Positions 35,909-44,409 of a stretch of DNA of 64,000 nt are shown here, piece after piece. Position numbers and translations under genes: made by a program. Position 1 is the stretch's first letter. The number at the start of each line of letters is the position of its first letter. This stretch comes from Pseudooceanicola onchidii (GTDB lineage: Bacteria; Pseudomonadota; Alphaproteobacteria; Rhodobacterales; Rhodobacteraceae). The stretch spans positions 558,001-622,000 of the forward strand of contig NZ_SPUW01000003.1 in NCBI RefSeq assembly GCF_004959925.1. The letters run 5' to 3'. A model generated the notes under the pieces. The model worked only from the letters and a program-made list of their open reading frames with translations, did no database searches and had not been told where the DNA came from.

Positions 35909-36958
35909 ATGGAAAGCATCGAAAGCAACGAGATCAGAACGGAAGCCGTCGATTTTTCCTTTGGCGAGATCTTGAACCTGCACAAGGATGGCGAAATCGT
36001 TATCAGGCCTGAGTATCAACGGCTGTTCCGTTGGTCAGTCGAGCAGCGTTCACGCCTGATCGAATCTATACTACTTCGGCTCCCGATCCCTCCCATCTTT
36101 CTGATTGAGGACGAGAATGGCGTTCTTGAGCTGATTGACGGGCTTCAGCGCACGAGCTCGGTCTTGCAGTTTTTAGATCATGAAGCCATTGGGCAGGAGG
36201 AACTCGTTTTGGGCGGGTGCGATATACTGCACGAAATCAATGGAATGAAGTTTGAAGACTTCAACACGTCAATTCGCCTTCGACTAAAAAGAACTCCTAT
36301 CCGCGCTGTGATCATCAAGCGAAGTGGAGATGATTATGTGAAATACGAAATGTTTAAGCGCCTCAACACTGGTGGCTCGCTACTGTCGGCCCAAGAAATT
36401 CGCAACTGCTCATCACGTATGCTTTCAGGGGGTGCAGATTTTTACAACACGCTGCAAGAACTGGCTGCGGATCCGAATTTCAGAGCGGCTATTATTCGCC
36501 TTCCCGAACCTGACCGGGAACGGCGGGCCGACGAAGAGCTGGTTTTGCGATATTTCGCCGTCCGGTTCTATCAAGGCAGCTTTGCCGGGAATGTTCGAGA
36601 GTGGTTGGACAACTTTATGGAAGACATCTTGTTCGACCGCGATGGAACTCAACTTGACCCAGATGAGTTCAAAAAATTCTTTGCCTTCATTGCAGAGAAA
36701 TTCGGTGATGCCGCCTTTTCAAGATCCCGAGATGGACAGGCGTTTGGCCGCCTTGCGCCCGCATACTTTGAAGCAGTGGTTGGTGCGCTGGCTGGTCACT
36801 TCGGCGAACTCGGAAACGCTGATCCAATAGCTCTGCAAGCTAATCTAAGCAATGCCTTTGAAAGCGACGAATTCAAGGAGGCCAGCGGTCCAGGTGCGAA
36901 CTCCAAGGGCAAGATGGAGGAAAGGATCAGAATTGTTCGAGAAGCACTGCTCGATTGA
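35909..36958 (+). CDS. DUF262 (GmrSD/ParB-like) domain protein
   Basis: A 349-residue protein. The N-terminus has the family signature RPEYQRLFRWSVEQRSRLIE (about 35-54), then LPIPPIFL, the core LELIDGLQRTSSVL and FKRLNTGGSLLSAQEIRNCS. These define the ParB/sulfiredoxin-like nucleotidase fold seen in GmrS and other anti-phage proteins. The C-terminus is helical, with no HNH (DUF1524) motif, so it lacks the usual nuclease half. Start at 35909, with AGGA 5 bases before; the longer frame has no site. It overlaps the HEPN gene by 4 bp. I infer a regulatory or NTP-sensing subunit for that nuclease. Confidence 0.85.
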   Translation: MESIESNEIRTEAVDFSFGEILNLHKDGEIVIRPEYQRLFRWSVEQRSRLIESILLRLPIPPIFLIEDENGVLELIDGLQRTSSVLQFLDHEAIGQEELVLGGCDILHEINGMKFEDFNTSIRLRLKRTPIRAVIIKRSGDDYVKYEMFKRLNTGGSLLSAQEIRNCSSRMLSGGADFYNTLQELAADPNFRAAIIRLPEPDRERRADEELVLRYFAVRFYQGSFAGNVREWLDNFMEDILFDRDGTQLDPDEFKKFFAFIAEKFGDAAFSRSRDGQAFGRLAPAYFEAVVGALAGHFGELGNADPIALQANLSNAFESDEFKEASGPGANSKGKMEERIRIVREALLD

Positions 36959-37563
36959 TGACTCCATTTGATGAGATCGAGCGCGATCTCGATTGGCGTG
37001 AGGCGGAGCTGGCTGTTCTTCGATTGTTTCTCGCCAACGAGGACATCACTGAAAGAGAAAAGCGCGTTCTGTTTCGCGCAGCGTGGGCGTTGCTATACGC
37101 CCATTTTGAGGGGTTTTGCAAATTTGCGCTAACCGTTTACTTCGATGCTCTCAAGAACTCTGGAGAGAGATGCGATAACTTTGCCCCCAAGACCCAAGCA
37201 TTTGCGCTCACCGAAAGGCTAAAGGCCATCAGGAACCTACCACCAGTTGACTTTATTTCCGCCATGCGCGGCTTTGAGGCCAATGTCCTTGCGGAGCCCA
37301 TCTCATTTCCGGAAGTCGATACCGAATCAAACCTCTCACCGAAGATTTTAGAGAGGTTGTTAGAGGATGCAGATCTTGAAGTGAAATCTCTGCCTTTACA
37401 CAACCGATCTCTTTTTACGCTTGTAAGTCGGCGCAACAAGATTGCGCATGGGGAGAGGGAGATTATTCCTGAGTTTGAATACTATCTTCAATTTGAGATC
37501 GCAGCAAAGGATGTAATGAATGAGCTTGCTCTCGTAATAGACGAAAAGTTGTCATCCCTTTGA
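36955..37563 (+). CDS. HEPN-domain RNase-like protein (MAE_28990/MAE_18760 type)
   Basis: A 202-residue protein. RAAWALLYAHFEGFCKFAL (about 42-60) matches the start of the MAE_28990-type HEPN family, and SRRNKIAHGERE (about 160-171) carries the Rx4H catalytic pair typical of HEPN ribonucleases. ATGA overlap with the DUF262 gene means coupled synthesis in fixed ratio. Families of this kind are predicted toxins that cleave RNA on infection. Base composition is lower in GC than the core genome to the right. Likely effector of a two-gene defence or toxin-antitoxin system. Confidence 0.82.
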   Translation: MMTPFDEIERDLDWREAELAVLRLFLANEDITEREKRVLFRAAWALLYAHFEGFCKFALTVYFDALKNSGERCDNFAPKTQAFALTERLKAIRNLPPVDFISAMRGFEANVLAEPISFPEVDTESNLSPKILERLLEDADLEVKSLPLHNRSLFTLVSRRNKIAHGEREIIPEFEYYLQFEIAAKDVMNELALVIDEKLSSL

Positions 37564-37823
37564 GCCAGTAGGTTTTTCTGCACTTGGGAAACTTACGCTT
37601 CTGTCACCTTGTCGTTAAGTTCGGGCACAAAAAAGTGGGGCGTGGATCAATATTGGTGCGAACGTTTTCTTTGCGACCTGCCAACTCGAACTGTGCGCGT
37701 GCAGCGAACTTCCGCTCTCCGCCCATCTTGAACATTGAAAGCATGCGCAACACAGCCCGCTGTCCACGCCGAGACGGAATTGAAGATCACCTATTTGTTC
37801 TGCACCCGTGATTGTAGGCGAAG

Positions 37824-37982
37824 TTAAGAAGGCACGTCCGTCCTCTCTTTACTGCGAGACCGGCGGCACCGCTCAGAGCAGAATTTCACTTCGTTCCAAT
37901 CACGCGACCATTTGCGTCGCCAGGTGAAAGGTCGTTGGCAAGCGACGCAGATTTTCGTCGGCAGTTTAGACTTAGTTTGCAT
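37824..37982 (-). CDS. DUF2256 zinc-binding small protein
   Basis: A 52-residue protein matching DUF2256: KICVACQRPFTWRRKWSRDW, then a CSERCRRSR segment. The four cysteines probably bind zinc. DUF2256 is usually beside or fused to cryptochrome/photolyase-related proteins, but no such gene is in view. The ATG at 37982 is preferred because an extended GTG start (38069) would place a terminator-like hairpin inside the frame. No strong ribosome site is visible. Confidence 0.75.
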   Translation of the reverse strand: MQTKSKLPTKICVACQRPFTWRRKWSRDWNEVKFCSERCRRSRSKERTDVPS

Positions 37983-38016
37983 GTCGAGCGTCTTGGGCCG
38001 GTTGAATTCAAAATTG

Positions 38017-38040
38017 GCTACCGGGATGACCCGGTAGCCT
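38017..38040. terminator. Hairpin GGCTACCGGG-ATGA-CCCGGTAGCC
   Basis: A perfect 10-bp stem with a 4-base loop, 26 bases past the PrtN-like stop. On the minus strand it is followed by AATTTTG, so it is probably the terminator of the PrtN-like gene. The following T run is short, so strength is uncertain. Confidence 0.6.
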
Positions 38041-38065
38041 TTCACTTTACACCGGTCGGCGATCG

Positions 38066-38341
38066 TCACGCCAGTTTGTAAGCTTTCAACTCTTCGCGGG
38101 CGATATTGGCCTGCGCCTCGATATACTGAGCCAAGTCGAACACATGGACACCGCGTCGGCTTTTTCTGTTGTCAGGTTCCATCGATGTCACCGGCAACAG
38201 AAGCTTCTTTGTCTCGACCTTCTTCATGAAGGCTTCGGGTGATTGGCCAAAGTGATGCTGCGAAACGACGGCGATGTCGATAAGCGGGTCGCCGTCGTTG
38301 AAGGCGAGCAGTGTCATCATAGTGTATTGGAGAGTGTCCAT
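38066..38341 (-). CDS. PrtN-like (pyocin activator) family protein
   Basis: A 91-residue protein of the PrtN family: an N-terminal MDTLQYTMMTLLAFNDGDPL, LIDIAVVSQHHFGQSPEAFM and the diagnostic SRRGVHVFDLAQYIEAQANI. In integrated elements these small proteins serve as AlpA-like activators of the nearby integrase or cargo. It lies 119 bp from the integrase stop, on the same strand and downstream of it. An AAGGA lies about 10 bases before the ATG. Confidence 0.8.
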   Translation of the reverse strand: MDTLQYTMMTLLAFNDGDPLIDIAVVSQHHFGQSPEAFMKKVETKKLLLPVTSMEPDNRKSRRGVHVFDLAQYIEAQANIAREELKAYKLA

Positions 38342-38460
38342 TTTCTTCCATCCTTCTTTATGGAGGTTGTTTTGTGGCTTGTAAGCGGGGGGGGCGGCGT
38401 TTTGAAGCCTGAGAGGTGGTCAGTCGACCGGTTCGTTTAATCACCGGTCGACAAGGGCTT

Positions 38461-39612
38461 TCAAAGGCCAATCAGTTTGAGCCAAGGCCAGCCTTGGTAT
38501 TTGTCTCCAGTTTTCTTGAGTTGTGCATAGCGCTGGAGGGTGGCCCAGCTTTTGTGCCCAGTCTGGCTCGCGACTTCCGGGATTCCGAGACCCATTTCGA
38601 ACAACCGAGAGATGCCCTCATGGCGCAAATCGTGAAAGTGCAGGTCTTCTATGCCAAGAACTTTGCACGCTTCGGTCCAGCGCCGACTAATCGTGTCTGG
38701 ATGGTAAGGAAATACTCGTTCATTTACCTGTGGCATAGCACAGACCACCGCGAGTCCTTCAGGTCGAAGCCGCACGTCCACATCGTTACCTTTTTTCTTT
38801 CTTGGGTGCTTCAGATCGCGGATGCGGATCGTGGCGTCGCTATCTTCGACCGCCTGTCTGATGTCTTCCCAAAGAAGGCGTGTATGTTCTGCTTGTCGAT
38901 ACGTCAGGAATATCGCTGCCAATACGAGCATGTGCATAGGAACGGCGCGAGGGTCAGCCTCACTGTATGCCACGAAATATGCCATCAACTTGTTGAGTTC
39001 CTCGAGAGTTGGCCGGCGTTTTCGCTCATTCGAAGCGCCAATTATCCCGTAGTGTGCGCAAGCCTCCCGGGCCCGGATGAGTTCGGCTTCTGGTAGCTCC
39101 AAGTCGACGAGCGGGCCGGCGAACTTCAAGACGACACCCAAGTAGGACATGTAGGCTGATACGGTTGCTGGGCTCCTCGGCTTTAGGGCATAGTAATTCT
39201 TTTCAATTTTTTCGGGATCCAAGGGGTTAGGTTGCACACCTTTTGCAAGCGCCTTCGCGAATTCCACGAACTGCGCGGCGGTAAGGCTGGTGACGTCATT
39301 GTCTGCAAAGTCGAACCTCGTAAGTGTGCTCAGACACTGTAGCTTTGACCGCCCAACATTTTCGCCCAGGCTGTCCGTGTAAAGGCGGATTACCTCGGCC
39401 AAGCTCTTCGAAGCCTGCTTCTGAAGAAGTGCCTCCAGCTGTTCCGGAGCCTTGATATGTGCCTCAACAAACCTGATCCAGCCCGCAGCTTCTTTGCGGG
39501 TGTTGAACGTGGCCGTTCTATTGAAGATGGTCTTGCCCTTCTTTTTCCTGCGAACCTGAGCAGTGTAGCCGGTGGTGCCGTCTCGGCGCAGGTGTGAGCG
39601 GATCGTTCCCAT
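38461..39612 (-). CDS. Tyrosine site-specific integrase (dusA-associated island)
   Basis: A 383-residue phage-type integrase. The N-terminal arm-binding domain begins MGTIRSHLRRDGTTGYTAQV; the catalytic residues are Arg in LTYRQAEHTRLLWEDI, Lys in DLKHPRKKKG, HDLRHEG, the TGHKSW His and Tyr in TLQRYAQLKK. AAAGGA lies 7 bases before the ATG at 39612, which replaces the longer frame. The gene faces away from dusA and ends toward the island. Its closeness to the 5' end of dusA is the classic layout of dusA-specific integrases. Confidence 0.9.
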   Translation of the reverse strand: MGTIRSHLRRDGTTGYTAQVRRKKKGKTIFNRTATFNTRKEAAGWIRFVEAHIKAPEQLEALLQKQASKSLAEVIRLYTDSLGENVGRSKLQCLSTLTRFDFADNDVTSLTAAQFVEFAKALAKGVQPNPLDPEKIEKNYYALKPRSPATVSAYMSYLGVVLKFAGPLVDLELPEAELIRAREACAHYGIIGASNERKRRPTLEELNKLMAYFVAYSEADPRAVPMHMLVLAAIFLTYRQAEHTRLLWEDIRQAVEDSDATIRIRDLKHPRKKKGNDVDVRLRPEGLAVVCAMPQVNERVFPYHPDTISRRWTEACKVLGIEDLHFHDLRHEGISRLFEMGLGIPEVASQTGHKSWATLQRYAQLKKTGDKYQGWPWLKLIGL

Positions 39613-39769
39613 AGCGTGTCCTTTCGTTGCTGGGTGATCAGCAAATCGGGTCATCGGGCAGGGGGCGGAGATTTCTTCTCAAGGGGTTTCATCGCCACTG
39701 AGAACGTCAGGATTTCGCGCCTCGCTGGTGGGTTTGAAGCCTCGGCCACGGACTGCTATGAGCCTTGAA

Positions 39770-39814
39770 ACGGGACTACAAATCTTGAAGGCGGGCCTAC
39801 ATTTGTAGTCCCGT
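39770..39814. repeat. 14-bp perfect inverted repeat with a third half-site
   Basis: ACGGGACTACAAAT at 39770-39783 and its exact complement ATTTGTAGTCCCGT at 39801-39814, with a 17-base loop. The loop holds a third, related half-site, CGGGCCTACA at 39791-39800. Three copies, two direct and one inverted, between the integrase and dusA suggest integrase arm-type sites or an operator for the integrase. It is too far from a gene end to be a simple terminator. Confidence 0.6.
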
Positions 39815-39884
39815 ATGCTCGAAAACCCGCGAAAAGCGGCCAAAACGACGGAAACGCTGGATGCCGGAGCTTTCAGAAGAGCCA

Positions 39885-40883
39885 ATGAAACAAGGATTTT
39901 CCAGCGTTCGTGCGGCCGCGCGTCTGTCCGTCGCCCCGATGATGGACTGGACGGACCGGCATTGCCGCACCCTGCACCGGCTGCTGTCGCGGGAGACGCT
40001 GCTTTATACCGAAATGGTCACGGCCCCGGCGCTGGTGCGGGGCGGGGCGGTGCACCTGCTGGACCATTCGCCCGAGGAACACCCCGTGGCGCTGCAACTG
40101 GGCGGGTCGGACCCGGATGAGCTGGCCCGGGCGGCGCGGATCGGGGCCGATGCGGGGTATGTGGAGATCAACCTCAACTGCGGCTGCCCGTCGGACCGGG
40201 TGCAGTCTGGCACCTTTGGCGCGGTGCTGATGACCGACCCGGGCCGCGTCGCGGACTGCGTCGCGGCGATGCGGTCGGCGGTTGACGTCGAGGTGACGGT
40301 CAAGTGCCGCATCGGTGTCGACGACCAGAACCCCGAAGAGGTGCTTCCCGAGTTCCTGAGCCGGGTCGGGGCGGCGGGCTGCGGACGGTTCACCATCCAC
40401 GCGCGCAAGGCCTGGCTTCAGGGTCTGTCGCCAAAGGAAAACCGGGACATCCCGCCGCTGGATTATGACCTCGTGCAGCGGATGCGCGGCATGTTCGGCG
40501 GGCTGCACCTGTCGATCAACGGCGGCATCACCTCGCTTGACCAGGCCGAGGCCTTTCTGGATGCGGGGCTGGACGGGGTGATGATCGGCCGGTCGGCCTA
40601 TCACGACCCGACCGCGATCCTCGCGCAGGCGGACCGGCGGATTTATGGCACCGGCCAAGATGCCGACCCGGTCGATGTAGCGCGCCAGATGCTTCCCTAT
40701 ATCGAGGCGCACCTGACGCAGGGCGGCAAGCTGGGGCAGGTGACGCGGCACATGCTGGGCCTGTTCACCGGGCGTCCCGGCGCGCGTCAGTGGCGGCGGG
40801 TGCTGTCGGAAGGTGCGCACAAGCCCGGGGCGGGGCCGGAACTGGTGGAAGAGGCGTTGGAGCCGGTGTTGGCGGCCGCGTAA
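39885..40883 (+). CDS. dusA: tRNA-dihydrouridine(20/20a) synthase
   Basis: FMN-dependent, NADPH-using enzyme that reduces U20/U20a in tRNA. The 332 residues begin near LSVAPMMDWTDRHCR, with LNCGCPSDRVQSGTFGAVLM (catalytic Cys) and VTVKCRIGVDD, then LSINGGITSLDQAEAFLDAG for FMN. The start is ambiguous: ATG 39885 gives the usual length, ATG 39861 adds eight residues. The first codons may come from the inserted island, which in dusA islands supplies a new 5' end. High GC begins here. Confidence 0.92.
   Translation: MKQGFSSVRAAARLSVAPMMDWTDRHCRTLHRLLSRETLLYTEMVTAPALVRGGAVHLLDHSPEEHPVALQLGGSDPDELARAARIGADAGYVEINLNCGCPSDRVQSGTFGAVLMTDPGRVADCVAAMRSAVDVEVTVKCRIGVDDQNPEEVLPEFLSRVGAAGCGRFTIHARKAWLQGLSPKENRDIPPLDYDLVQRMRGMFGGLHLSINGGITSLDQAEAFLDAGLDGVMIGRSAYHDPTAILAQADRRIYGTGQDADPVDVARQMLPYIEAHLTQGGKLGQVTRHMLGLFTGRPGARQWRRVLSEGAHKPGAGPELVEEALEPVLAAA
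39931..39955. other. Likely attachment core within dusA 5' end
   Basis: The sequence encoding SVAPMMDWT, around GCCCCGATGATGGACTGGAC, is the part of dusA at which dusA-type integrases recombine. By eye I found no second copy elsewhere in the window, so only one end of the island is here. Placement follows published dusA islands, not direct evidence. Confidence 0.35.
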
Positions 40884-40985
40884 AGGGCGTGCGTCGGGAC
40901 GTGTCGGGCCGACTCGGGTTGCGATCTGGTCTTCAGCCCCAGGGGTAAAAGCGGTGCTGTGCCGCCATCCCACGAGGGTGCTGGT

Positions 40986-41053
40986 GGCGGGGTGAACCCC
41001 GCCCTACGTCATGGGGGAAAGGTCGCATTTTGTAGGGCGGGGTTCACCCCGCC
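40986..41053. repeat. REP-like 22-bp perfect inverted repeat
   Basis: GGCGGGGTGAACCCCGCCCT plus AC at 40986-41007 and its exact complement at 41032-41053, with a 24-base centre. Each arm is itself a near-palindrome. It sits between the convergent dusA and transporter genes, where it may act as a two-way terminator. It shares the GTAGGG/CCCTAC edge with the element at 55604. Confidence 0.75.
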
Positions 41054-41060
41054 GACCGTC

Positions 41061-42242
41061 CTACGCCTCTACAGTCCGATCTTTTGCCAATACCGCCCAG
41101 CACAGGCCTGCGGCCAGCAGACCGCACAGCGCAATCGCCAGCAGCATCGGCAGGGCGGTGCCATCAAAGAACGGGCCCGTCGCGGTGATCATCAGCCCGC
41201 CCGCCAGCATCTGCAACGTGCCACCAAGCGACGAGGCAAGGCCCGCGATATCGCCGTGATCGTCCAGCGCCAGCACCATGGTCGTCGGGATGACGAGGCC
41301 AAGGAAGGCGTTGCCGATCAGCAGGCCCGCGACGATGACCGGAAAGCTGGCCAGCCCGGCCAGCGCGATGCAGGCCAGCGTCAGGGTGGCCAGGCAGAAG
41401 CCCGTCACCCCGATCCGCACCAACCGCCCGATGCCGATGCGCGCGCCAAGCGGAGCGGCCACCTGCGAGGCGCCGAAAAACCCGATGGCATTGACCGCGA
41501 AGGCGATGGAGAACCCGGTCGGGCTGAGCCCGAATTCGGACGTGTAGACGAAGCTTGCCGAGGCGATGAAGACGAAAAAGCTCGCCATGCCAAAGCCGCC
41601 GACGAAGGTCAGCGCCATGAAGACAGGATCGCTCAGCAGCCGTTTCGCGCCCGCCAGCATCGGCGCAAGGCGCGGTGTCTGGCGGCTTTCGGGAGCCAGC
41701 GTTTCCTCAAGCGCGAAGGTCAGCAGGGCGATCGACAGACCCGAGGCGAGCAGCAGCACCACGAAGATCGCGCGCCAGTCGGCGACGGCAATGACACCCG
41801 CGCCCGCCAGCGGGGCCAGCATGGGCGACACGGAAATCACCAGCATGATCATCGCCATCAGCTTGGTCGCCTCGGTCCCGGTATAGCGGTCGCGGATCAC
41901 CGCGCGGGGCACCACCATCAGCGCGGCGCCGCCCAGGCCCTGCACGAAGCGCCAGCCGGTCAGCGCCGTGATGTCGCCCGCGAAGGTCGCCCCGACCGAG
42001 CCCGCCGCAAAGATCATCAGCCCGATCAGCAGAGGTTTTTTGCGGCCCGTGGCATCGGCCATTGGGCCATAGATCAGCTGCGCGACACCGAAGGCCAGGA
42101 AATAGGCGGTCAGCGTCACCTGCACGGCGGCTTCGGTCGCGCCAAGATCGGTGGCGATGGCGGGCAGGGCGGGCAGGTACATGTCGATCGCGAAGGGGCC
42201 GACGGCCGACAGCAGACCAAGGATCAGGGCAAGGCGCAGCAT
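41061..42242 (-). CDS. MFS drug-resistance transporter, Bcr/CflA type
   Basis: A 393-residue, 12-helix major facilitator. The N-terminus LRLALILGLLSAVGPFAIDM and YLPALPAIATDLG is the typical Bcr/CflA start; DATGRKKPLLIGL is the loop 2-3 motif A variant, and VIRDRYTGTEA follows. GGAGG lies 7 bases before ATG 42242; the longer frame does not look coding. Expected to export drugs or small metabolites by proton antiport. Divergent from the TSUP gene (176 bp). Confidence 0.88.
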   Translation of the reverse strand: MLRLALILGLLSAVGPFAIDMYLPALPAIATDLGATEAAVQVTLTAYFLAFGVAQLIYGPMADATGRKKPLLIGLMIFAAGSVGATFAGDITALTGWRFVQGLGGAALMVVPRAVIRDRYTGTEATKLMAMIMLVISVSPMLAPLAGAGVIAVADWRAIFVVLLLASGLSIALLTFALEETLAPESRQTPRLAPMLAGAKRLLSDPVFMALTFVGGFGMASFFVFIASASFVYTSEFGLSPTGFSIAFAVNAIGFFGASQVAAPLGARIGIGRLVRIGVTGFCLATLTLACIALAGLASFPVIVAGLLIGNAFLGLVIPTTMVLALDDHGDIAGLASSLGGTLQMLAGGLMITATGPFFDGTALPMLLAIALCGLLAAGLCWAVLAKDRTVEA

Positions 42243-42418
42243 GGGAAACCTCCGGTGCGATAAGGGGGACGTGCTAGTCCCTGGCGTGCATCCGGTCAAT
42301 CGGGCGCGGCGCAAAGGCGGGTTGGGGATTTATGCGGCGGCGCAGCATCGCTTGCGGGGGCCGGGGAAACCTGCGATTGAAGGGGGCTTTTGGCGGCACC
42401 ACGACAGGGAGAGTTCGG

Positions 42419-43240
42419 ATGGAGATCACGGCGGTTCTGGGCATGATGCTTCTGGTGGCGGTGATCGGGGCCATCGGCGGCGTGCTGGCGGGGCTTCTGG
42501 GTGTCGGCGGCGGGATCGTCCTGGTGCCCGCGTTCTTCTATGCGTTCCAGTCGCTTGGCTATGACGGGCCGATGCTGATGCAGATGTGTCTGGCGACCTC
42601 GCTGGCGACGATCATCGTGACGTCGCTGCGGTCAGTGCAGTCGCACAACAAGAAAGGCGCGGTCGACTGGGAGATCCTGAAAAGCTGGGGTCCGGGCATC
42701 GCCATCGGCGCGGTGATCGGCGTGCTGGCGGCCTCGTCCCTGCGGTCCTCGGCCCTGCAGGCGCTGTTCGGGGTGCTGGCGATGGTCATCGGCCTCTACC
42801 TGGCATTAAGCAAATCCAGCTGGCAGCTGCGCGAGGACATGCCGAGGGGCGTGTTGCGCGCGGTGCTGTCGCCCATGGTGGGCTTCTTGTCGGTGCTCAT
42901 GGGGATCGGCGGGGGCAGCTTTGGCGTGCCGCTGATGACCCTTTTCGGGCGGCCGATCCACCGGGCGGTGGCGACGGCGGCGGGGTTCGGCGTGATCATC
43001 GCGGTGCCCTCGGTCATCGGGTTCCTTTTCGTGCAGATCCCGGCCGAGATGCGGCCGCCCTTCACGATCGGCGCGGTCAACCTGCCGACCTTCCTGGTCG
43101 TGATCGCCATGACCCTGATCACCACGCCCTATGGCGCGAAACTGGCCCATGCGACCAACCCCGGCCCGCTGAAGCGGTTTTTCGGGGTGTTCCTGCTGCT
43201 GGTCGCGGCGAACATGCTGCGCAAGGCGTATTGGGGCTGA
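42419..43240 (+). CDS. TSUP (TauE/SafE) family membrane permease
   Basis: A 273-residue membrane protein with seven to eight predicted helices. The family repeat is visible as IGGVLAGLLGVGGGIVLVPA (about 17-36) and again as GFLSVLMGIGGGSFGVPLMT. Members export or import sulfite, sulfoacetate or other organosulfur anions. GGAGA lies 8 bases before the ATG. No sulfur genes adjoin, so the substrate is undetermined. Confidence 0.88.
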   Translation: MEITAVLGMMLLVAVIGAIGGVLAGLLGVGGGIVLVPAFFYAFQSLGYDGPMLMQMCLATSLATIIVTSLRSVQSHNKKGAVDWEILKSWGPGIAIGAVIGVLAASSLRSSALQALFGVLAMVIGLYLALSKSSWQLREDMPRGVLRAVLSPMVGFLSVLMGIGGGSFGVPLMTLFGRPIHRAVATAAGFGVIIAVPSVIGFLFVQIPAEMRPPFTIGAVNLPTFLVVIAMTLITTPYGAKLAHATNPGPLKRFFGVFLLLVAANMLRKAYWG

Positions 43241-43483
43241 CCGGGGGAAGATCCCGGCGGTGATCCGGGCCCTGTGCGGGTCAATCGGAGACCTGGCCTG
43301 ACTGTTTCCAGACCGTGGCCAAAGTTAGGATCCTGGTAACTTCTTTGCCGAAATCGAGGCTCTCTCGCGCCAATTTCGCCTTAAACGTGTATCAAAATAC
43401 CCAGAACCCGCCTGACAGGTGCCGTGGTTGCGCCGCAATCGGTTGGCACCCTTGTTTCAAGAACAAGACCGAAAGGGCTGGCC

Positions 43484-44401
43484 ATGATCGAACTTCTTGT
43501 GGTGATCGCGATTGCGACGATTGGCGTCGTCTACACCTCTTCGACCGGAGAGGCCGAAAGCTCGGCCATGGCCGACAAGTCCGCCAAGGACGCGCTGAAC
43601 GAAGCCGAGGGCCAGGGCGGCATCGGTATCCTGGGGATCGACGTGGTGGCGCGCAAGATGCGCAGCGTGGTCGGTCTGCGGCAGGGCGCGGTCAGTGCCG
43701 ACTCGATCGCCGAATTCCGGGCCGGTGAAGATCATGACGACCTCGACGATGTCGAATGGGCCGATGACGTGGCCATCGACGAAGAGGACCGCGCCGCCGC
43801 CATGGCCGAAGACTGGGGCGACAGCATGGTCTTCAACGAGGACGCGGATGAAGACGAGGTCGAGCCGGGCCTGCGCAAGATCAACCATTCGGCGCTGCTG
43901 CGGTCGACGGGCGTCAAGGCGCGCAACATGGCCGACGAGGATTACCTTGATGCCGTTGTTGCCGAGGCCGAGACCTGGCTGCGCGACGCGGACGGCGAAC
44001 TGGTCGACCCCGAAGACGGTATGCAAGATGACACGCTTCTGGGCGACGTCCTGGCCGAAATCGGCGATGACGTCGAGGACGAGGACTACGACAACGCCCC
44101 GGTCCAGTCGGCCCCCGCAGCCGCCCCCGCTATGGCCGAGATCGACACCGAGGACGCCCCGATCGTCGACGAATTCGACCCCGCGCAGGACCAGATCCTG
44201 ATCGGCTATCGCCCCGGAGAGGCCGGAAATGGCCGGATCGGCATCATGGAAGATCCGCTGCGCCCCGGTTCGGCTGCGGTGACCCTTGGCGGGCGCTGCG
44301 TCGCGGTGGTGCTGGGCGGTTTCGGCAAGGTGCGCGCGCATCACATCGACCTGGTCTGCGAAGATGACGAGGACGACGACGCAGGCTACATGGCGGCCTG
44401 A
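43484..44401 (+). CDS. Acidic protein with N-terminal hydrophobic segment
   Basis: A 305-residue protein with a short hydrophobic N-terminus (MIELLVVIAIATIGVVYTS) and a long Asp/Glu-rich body (for instance GEDHDDLDDVEWADDVAIDE), ending in a compact basic-acidic domain with LGGRCVAVVLGGFGKVRAHH and a DDEDDDAGYMAA tail. No known family. The middle half resembles a disordered acidic linker; calcium or cation binding is possible but unproven. AAAGGG precedes the ATG. Convergent with the DUF1289 gene, 8 bp apart. Confidence 0.7.
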   Translation: MIELLVVIAIATIGVVYTSSTGEAESSAMADKSAKDALNEAEGQGGIGILGIDVVARKMRSVVGLRQGAVSADSIAEFRAGEDHDDLDDVEWADDVAIDEEDRAAAMAEDWGDSMVFNEDADEDEVEPGLRKINHSALLRSTGVKARNMADEDYLDAVVAEAETWLRDADGELVDPEDGMQDDTLLGDVLAEIGDDVEDEDYDNAPVQSAPAAAPAMAEIDTEDAPIVDEFDPAQDQILIGYRPGEAGNGRIGIMEDPLRPGSAAVTLGGRCVAVVLGGFGKVRAHHIDLVCEDDEDDDAGYMAA

Positions 44402-44409
44402 TCGGCCCT

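Noticed and set aside
37584-37811. 75-codon plus-strand frame after the HEPN gene
   Set aside because: No ribosome site or family resemblance; the spacer looks like decayed DNA.
37983-38069. Longer DUF2256 gene starting at GTG 38069
   Set aside because: The added 29 codons include a perfect hairpin that is better explained as a terminator, and the family starts near the internal ATG.
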